Part shown: positions 6,718 through 9,466 of the stretch, one piece after another
How positions within the stretch are numbered: position 1 is the stretch's first letter
How the letters are laid out: every line of letters starts with the position of its first letter
Assembly (NCBI GenBank): GCA_023229165.1
Contig: JALNZQ010000090.1
Coordinates: forward strand, 1 to 9,466
DNA: 9,466 bases
From: Methanothrix sp.
GTDB lineage: Archaea; Halobacteriota; Methanosarcinia; Methanotrichales; Methanotrichaceae
Reading direction: 5' to 3'
Position numbers and translations under genes: made by a program
The notes under the pieces: generated by a model
What the model saw: the letters and a program-made list of their open reading frames with translations, nothing else
What the model was told of the DNA's origin: nothing
The model's database searches: none

Positions 6718-6903
6718 CTACTGGTACCGCCTAAGCGTGTTCACGATCTCCACATGAGAGAGAAGCATGCGCCTGCAGCAGTATTTATCTATTCCCAGGT
6801 CATCCAAGACTTTGCCGGGAGGCTCGGTCTTGATGCGCTCCCGGTATTCCTCCCAGACATGGGAGACTACTTTGCCACAGGAATAGCACCTGACTGGAAT
6901 CAA
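6718..6903 (-). CDS. rpoN: DNA-directed RNA polymerase subunit N (Rpb10 homologue)
   Basis: Small zinc-binding subunit of archaeal RNA polymerase, homologue of Rpb10, part of the assembly platform with RpoD, RpoL and RpoP. The 61 residues carry the atypical zinc site CYSC (Cys6, Cys9) and the adjacent pair Cys42-Cys43 in YCCRRML, plus LDDLGIDKY. The N-terminus reads MIPVRC, the almost invariant start of this family, which fixes the start at a TTG codon. AGGTGA, the last two codons of rps9, lies 6 nt upstream. It is the only complete gene in the main operon other than rnj to end in TAG instead of TGA. It is followed after 2 nt by the tRNA-Pro gene. Confidence 0.97.
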   Translation of the reverse strand: MIPVRCYSCGKVVSHVWEEYRERIKTEPPGKVLDDLGIDKYCCRRMLLSHVEIVNTLRRYQ

Positions 6904-6909
6904 GCAGTT

Positions 6910-6915
6910 TCACCT
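6910..6915 (-). promoter_or_regulatory. AGGTGA: rps9 Arg-stop serving as the rpoN Shine-Dalgarno
   Basis: The terminal Arg codon AGG and stop TGA of rps9 form a core archaeal SD 6 nt before the TTG start of rpoN. Confidence 0.75.
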
Positions 6916-7308
6916 GTAGGACTTTTGGTACTTAGACCTGGCACCAAGTCCGCCGTACTTTTTCCTCTCTTTGTGCCGATGATCGCTGACAAGGAGATTT
7001 CGGTCGTACTCGGAATAAGCTTCTTTCAGTCCGGTATCGCCGGTCCACTCCACAATACCCTTGGCGATGGCCGTTCTTACGGCATCCGTCTGTCCCATGG
7101 TACCGCCGCCGGCAACAACGACATCGATATTCATTGCTTTAATCAGATCTCCTGCGATCTGAACGGGTTCTTGAATCTTGAGTCTGGCAAGGCGGGGCTC
7201 GTAGATCTCTAAGGGCACCTTATTGATGCGCACAACGCCCTTTCCTTCCTTTAAAGTGGCCCTTGCAGTTGCCGTCTTCTTCTTACCTGAGGTATTAATT
7301 ATCTTCAT
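6910..7308 (-). CDS. rps9: Ribosomal protein S9 (uS9)
   Basis: Small-subunit protein of the 30S head whose C-terminal tail reaches the P-site tRNA. The 132 residues show the N-terminal SGKKKTATARAT with GKGVVRIN, then VVAGGGTMGQTDAVRTAIAKGIV, and the basic C-terminus HRHKERKKYGGLGAR ending in KSYR. The terminal Arg is the universally conserved residue. Length is typical for archaea (about 130-150). The ATG at 7308 has AAGGA 6 nt upstream (7315-7319), which touches the rpl13 stop; the gap to rpl13 is 10 nt. Its final AGG TGA doubles as the SD of rpoN. Confidence 0.97.
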   Translation of the reverse strand: MKIINTSGKKKTATARATLKEGKGVVRINKVPLEIYEPRLARLKIQEPVQIAGDLIKAMNIDVVVAGGGTMGQTDAVRTAIAKGIVEWTGDTGLKEAYSEYDRNLLVSDHRHKERKKYGGLGARSKYQKSYR

Positions 7309-7318
7309 AGGAAATCCT

Positions 7319-7738
7319 TCAGAAGTTTGCGCCGAGTCTTCGGCTCAAGGCCCCAAGCTCGATATATTTGCTATTGCTCGCGGTCCTCATCTTAGCAGCG
7401 GTTGGTTGCTCTAACGGCATTCCCTTCAACTCTCTGGGTATGCCCACATATATCCGCAGTCGCGAGAATGCATCTCTTCCCCGCCCCATCTTGTAGGGAA
7501 GCATGCCACGCACGGTCCTCTTGAGGATCATTTCTGGTCGGCGGGGGAAGTAGGGACCCCTCTCCTTATGGCCGCGGTCTCTTGTATGCCCGTATTCAGC
7601 GAAAATGGAATCTTTCCCACCAGTAACAAATGCCTTCTCGGCATTGACGATCCTGACCTCTTCGCCTGCCAGGAGTTTCTTGGCGGTTACGCTCGCCAGG
7701 CGTCCCAGGACCAATCCAGTTGCATCTACTACGATCAT
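7319..7738 (-). CDS. rpl13: Ribosomal protein L13 (uL13)
   Basis: Large-subunit ribosomal protein of the 50S solvent side. The 139 residues show the N-terminal VVDATGLVLGRLAS (3-16), VRIVNAEKAFVTGGK, the archaeal/eukaryal RGPYFPRRPE stretch, KRTVRGMLPYKMGRGRDAF and VYVG-like IYVGIPREL. Length fits archaeal L13 (about 140-150). The ATG at 7738 lies 4 nt after a GAGGTGA that contains the stop codon of rpl18e (7743-7749). It belongs to the classic archaeal L18e-L13-S9-RpoN-RpoK string. Confidence 0.97.
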   Translation of the reverse strand: MIVVDATGLVLGRLASVTAKKLLAGEEVRIVNAEKAFVTGGKDSIFAEYGHTRDRGHKERGPYFPRRPEMILKRTVRGMLPYKMGRGRDAFSRLRIYVGIPRELKGMPLEQPTAAKMRTASNSKYIELGALSRRLGANF

Positions 7739-7742
7739 TGCT

Positions 7743-7749
7743 TCACCTC
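7743..7749 (-). promoter_or_regulatory. GAGGTGA: rpl18e Arg-stop serving as the rpl13 Shine-Dalgarno
   Basis: The last codons of rpl18e (AGG TGA) with the preceding G make GAGGTGA, 4 nt before the ATG of rpl13. It is the first of three such junctions in the operon. Confidence 0.75.
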
Positions 7750-8102
7750 AAAATCTTTATGCCCGATCCCTTGGGATGTTCAGCCATCAGCTTTTCAATA
7801 GTCATACATTTCCCGCCTGCGGCCTGAATCTTGGACAATGCCTGGCTGCTAAAATTGAAAGCTGCCACGGTAACGCTGTGTTCCAGATCGCCGGAGGCCA
7901 GCACTTTTCCAGCCACGAGTATAGTATCGTTAGACTGGGTATGCCTATTGATCTTGCTGAGGTTTACAGCAGCGTAGTTGCGACTGGGCTTCTCGAGCCT
8001 CCGGGCGATATCGCGCCAGAGGGGTGCGCCAGTTTCGCGAGAGGCCGCCTTAAGTTCACCGATAAGACGGACTATCCTTGGATTTGTCTTCTCAAATGCC
8101 AT
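7743..8102 (-). CDS. rpl18e: Ribosomal protein L18e (eL18)
   Basis: Large-subunit ribosomal protein found in archaea and eukaryotes and related to bacterial L15. With an ATG start at 8102 it has 119 residues, the usual archaeal length. It shows KTNPRIVRLIGELK near the N-terminus, APLWRDIARRLEKPSRNYAAVNLSKI, TILVAGKVLASGDL and VAAFNFSSQALSKI. A GTG five codons upstream (8117) would give a longer form, but the core SD GGAGG (8109-8113) lies inside that extension and 6 nt before the ATG, so the ATG is the real start. It is the first gene of the operon here. In several archaea S13-S4-S11-rpoD precede it, but here the upstream side is non-coding and then a divergent gene. Confidence 0.95.
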   Translation of the reverse strand: MAFEKTNPRIVRLIGELKAASRETGAPLWRDIARRLEKPSRNYAAVNLSKINRHTQSNDTILVAGKVLASGDLEHSVTVAAFNFSSQALSKIQAAGGKCMTIEKLMAEHPKGSGIKILR

Positions 8103-8108
8103 TTTAAT

Positions 8109-8113
8109 CCTCC
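8109..8113 (-). promoter_or_regulatory. Shine-Dalgarno site of rpl18e
   Basis: GGAGG on the minus strand, 6 nt before the ATG at 8102. It decides against the GTG at 8117 and stands 3 nt downstream of the last leader hairpin. Confidence 0.85.
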
Positions 8114-8116
8114 GCA

Positions 8117-8205
8117 CGGCCCCAATCGGGCCGACTCACGCGCAAACGCGCGCGTTCGAACCTGTTATTTGGTTCATGCGCCCAGGGCATCATTATCCCT
8201 GTGCG
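8117..8205 (-). promoter_or_regulatory. Structured 5' leader of the ribosomal operon: four tandem hairpins
   Basis: Read on the minus strand, four inverted repeats follow one another with only 3-5 nt between them. The first, 8205-8179, has 8 paired bases with one mismatch and a 9-nt loop. The second, 8175-8158, pairs GAACC with GGTTC around an 8-nt loop. The third, 8152-8139, pairs CGCGC with GCGCG around GTTT. The fourth, 8133-8117, pairs CGGCCC with GGGCCG around a 5-nt loop. The predicted transcript start (about 8210) is just before the first, and the SD is 3 nt after the last. The pairings are read directly; a regulatory role such as ribosomal-protein feedback is inference. Alternative pairings exist around the GC-alternating part and the palindrome GTTCGAAC (8154-8161). 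Confidence 0.5.
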
Positions 8206-8230
8206 GAATATTTAGATCGACAATGTGCCA

Positions 8231-8240
8231 GTATTTAAGG
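8231..8240 (-). promoter_or_regulatory. Archaeal TATA box (with BRE) of the rpl18e operon
   Basis: The minus strand reads CCTTAAATAC here, close to the archaeal box A, and is preceded by purine-rich GGAAAAC suited to a BRE. Transcription would start about 25 nt downstream near 8210, giving a leader of about 105 nt. A second AT-rich candidate, CTAAATATTC at 8205-8214, would start the transcript inside the hairpins and is less likely. Confidence 0.6.
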
Positions 8241-8307
8241 GTTTTCCAAAGCCTGGCGCAGGGCGGCATAGGAATTTCTGTATTGGAAGTAAGCACTAAG
8301 GTAAATA

Positions 8308-8322
8308 GATCAATTGCTGATC
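8308..8322. repeat. Short inverted repeat in the divergent intergenic region
   Basis: GATCA and TGATC flank a 5-nt spacer (ATTGC), between the two divergent promoters. It could be an operator, but 5-bp arms can occur by chance. Confidence 0.25.
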
Positions 8323-8344
8323 AAAAGTACGAACCAAAAGTAAG

Positions 8345-8352
8345 ATATTAAT
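8345..8352 (+). promoter_or_regulatory. Possible TATA box of the TctA-like gene
   Basis: TATTAATG preceded by A/G-rich AAAAGTAAGA lies about 30-37 nt before the ATG at 8382. A start 25 nt downstream would give an mRNA with little or no leader, which would fit the lack of a clear SD. Confidence 0.35.
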
Positions 8353-8381
8353 GTACTATCAGAAAATTGCAATGAAGTGAA

Positions 8382-9466
8382 ATGAACGACCTCCTCCTCC
8401 CCGCCTGCATCGCTTTTGGCTTTGCTCTTGGAATCATAAGCGGCCTTACTCCCGGCCTGCATCTGAACAATTTCGCAGCCATGCTGCTGGCCGTCTCGCC
8501 GCAGCTTTTGGCCATGGGCCTCTCGCCCTTTCAGATGGCCAGCATCATTCTTTCCGCCAGCATCTCTCAGACGTTCTTTGATGCCATTCCAGCCATCTTC
8601 CTGGGCGCGCCCGATTCCGAGACGGCCTTGACCGTTCTGCCCGGCAGCAGGCTCATGCTGGAGGGGCGAGGCATCGAGGCGGTACGGCTCTCGGCTCTGG
8701 GCAGTGCGGGATCAGTGCTATTTGCCATTCTCTTGATCATCCCGCTCTCCTGGATCGTCTCCAGTTACTACGACTATCTCACAAAATATGTGGGCATTCT
8801 GCTCTTGGCCATCGCCCTCATGATGATCAGGTCGGAGAGAGGACCCTGGATCGAAGGACAGGGCTCCTGGGTGCATTACAAGTACAAGGGCCTGGCCAGC
8901 TTGCTTTTCCTGACCAGCGGCCTTCTCGGCATATTCGCCTTTGATCATGAAGACCTGATAAGCTCGCCTTTCGGCCTGGAGCCGCAGGTGCTCCTGCCCC
9001 TCCTGTCCGGCATCTTCGGCGCCTCTTCCCTGCTGCTCAGCCTTTCTACAGAGACGAAGATTCCGGAGCAGAAAGAAAGCGAGATCAAGCTCTCATCCGG
9101 TGCCCTTGCAAAAGCACTCTTCTCCGGCGGCCTGGGGGGATCGGTGGTGGCCTGGATTCCCGGCGTCTCGCCTTCAGTTGCTGCGATCACTGCGCGCCTG
9201 GGCGCAGCCCCCAGCCCGGAGGAGTTCCTGGTCTCCATTGCCGGGGTGAATACAGCCAACGCTCTGTTCTCTCTGGTGGCGCTCTACGTTATCGACAAAC
9301 CACGCAGCGGCGCGGCCGCAGCCATCCAGGAGCTGATGGCTCTCGACCAGAGCATATTAGCCCAGATGATATTGATAGTAGTAATAGTGGCGGCTGCATC
9401 CTACCTGGCCTGCATCGGTGCGGCGCGCCTGGCCGGGCGGGGTATTTCCCGGCTCAACTACCGGCT
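8382..9466 (+). CDS. TctA-family integral membrane protein (COG1784 type), C-terminus off the right edge
   Basis: The visible 361 residues are strongly hydrophobic, with segments near 7-20, 30-45, 52-70, 105-128, 137-149, 170-187, 203-221, 245-260, 283-304 and 326-350. The motif SGLTPGLHLNN (20-30) near the N-terminus recurs in diverged form as WIPGVSPSVAA (258-268). Likewise QTFFDAIPAIFLGAPDSE (63-80) is mirrored by NTANALFSLVALYVIDKP (290-307), so the protein looks internally duplicated, as in the TctA/DUF112 permease family. Family known: TctA is the large permease of tripartite tricarboxylate transporters; archaeal members usually stand alone and have unknown substrates. No TctB or TctC gene is visible. 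The ATG at 8382 is preceded by a weak AAGTGA at best. It is transcribed divergently from the ribosomal operon. The stop codon lies outside the window. Confidence 0.82.
   Translation, partial: MNDLLLPACIAFGFALGIISGLTPGLHLNNFAAMLLAVSPQLLAMGLSPFQMASIILSASISQTFFDAIPAIFLGAPDSETALTVLPGSRLMLEGRGIEAVRLSALGSAGSVLFAILLIIPLSWIVSSYYDYLTKYVGILLLAIALMMIRSERGPWIEGQGSWVHYKYKGLASLLFLTSGLLGIFAFDHEDLISSPFGLEPQVLLPLLSGIFGASSLLLSLSTETKIPEQKESEIKLSSGALAKALFSGGLGGSVVAWIPGVSPSVAAITARLGAAPSPEEFLVSIAGVNTANALFSLVALYVIDKPRSGAAAAIQELMALDQSILAQMILIVVIVAAASYLACIGAARLAGRGISRLNYR

Noticed and set aside
6562..7212. Open plus-strand frame of 216 residues across rpoK, tRNA, rpoN and rps9
   Set aside because: It runs antisense through a tRNA and three conserved genes; the sequence is the shadow of their codon bias.
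8139..8175. Possible tRNA remnant suggested by GGTTCGAAC
   Set aside because: The T-loop-like string has no matching T stem, and no acceptor, D or anticodon stems fold around it. It is better explained as part of the leader hairpins.
8223..8351. Possible 42-residue plus-strand small protein in the intergenic region
   Set aside because: It overlaps the TATA box of the rpl18e operon, has no SD, and shows no recognisable family; it is more likely chance open frame.
1..9466. Mobile elements, CRISPR arrays, defence or toxin genes
   Set aside because: No repeat arrays, transposase-like frames or terminal inverted repeats were seen; the window is filled by housekeeping genes with tight spacing.

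Overview
The window is a conserved euryarchaeal 'information plus lipid' gene string. Twelve protein genes and one tRNA lie head to tail on the minus strand, and one divergent membrane-protein gene lies on the plus strand. The archaeal assignment is firm: RNA polymerase subunits RpoK and RpoN, ribosomal protein L18e, an archaeal RNase J, isopentenyl phosphate kinase of the archaeal mevalonate route, a type 2 IPP isomerase and a tRNA without an encoded CCA end. The gene order and the moderately GC-rich codon use suggest a methanogen near Methanosarcinales/Methanotrichales (for example Methanothrix-like). That finer placement is inference.

Layout, reading leftward from the promoter at about 8235. 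First comes a leader of about 105 nt that can form four back-to-back hairpins. The expression genes follow: rpl18e (8102-7743), rpl13 (7738-7319), rps9 (7308-6910), rpoN (6903-6718), tRNA-Pro(CGG) (6715-6641), rpoK (6613-6428) and rps2 (6422-5802). Then come a MEMO-family gene (5798-5010) and the isoprenoid genes mvk (4997-4041), ipk (4044-3292) and fni (3295-2207). They are followed by rnj, an RNase J (2210-873), and idsA, a geranylgeranyl/farnesyl diphosphate synthase (852-1) cut by the window edge. Gaps are 0-30 nt, and the four genes mvk-ipk-fni-rnj overlap one another by 4 bp at each junction, so this looks like one long transcription unit or a few nested ones.

The lipid genes supply the start of the mevalonate pathway (MVK), its last kinase (IPK), the IPP/DMAPP isomerase and the prenyl chain synthase that makes the precursor of archaeal ether lipids. 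The enzymes between mevalonate 5-phosphate and isopentenyl phosphate are not in the window. RNase J sits inside the lipid run. Enolase, which I recall between rpoK and rps2 in some other euryarchaea, is absent.

Two translational features stand out. Five genes (rpoN, rpoK, rps2, mvk, fni) have near-forced TTG starts, and ipk starts with GTG. At three junctions the terminal Arg codon plus stop of one gene (AGG TGA) is itself the Shine-Dalgarno site of the next.

On the plus strand, a TctA-like (COG1784-type) integral membrane protein starts at 8382 and runs off the right edge. Its substrate is unknown and no TctB/TctC partner is visible. I found no mobile elements, CRISPR arrays or defence genes. 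The region is mostly a well-known conserved neighbourhood, and the less expected parts are its translational and leader architecture.
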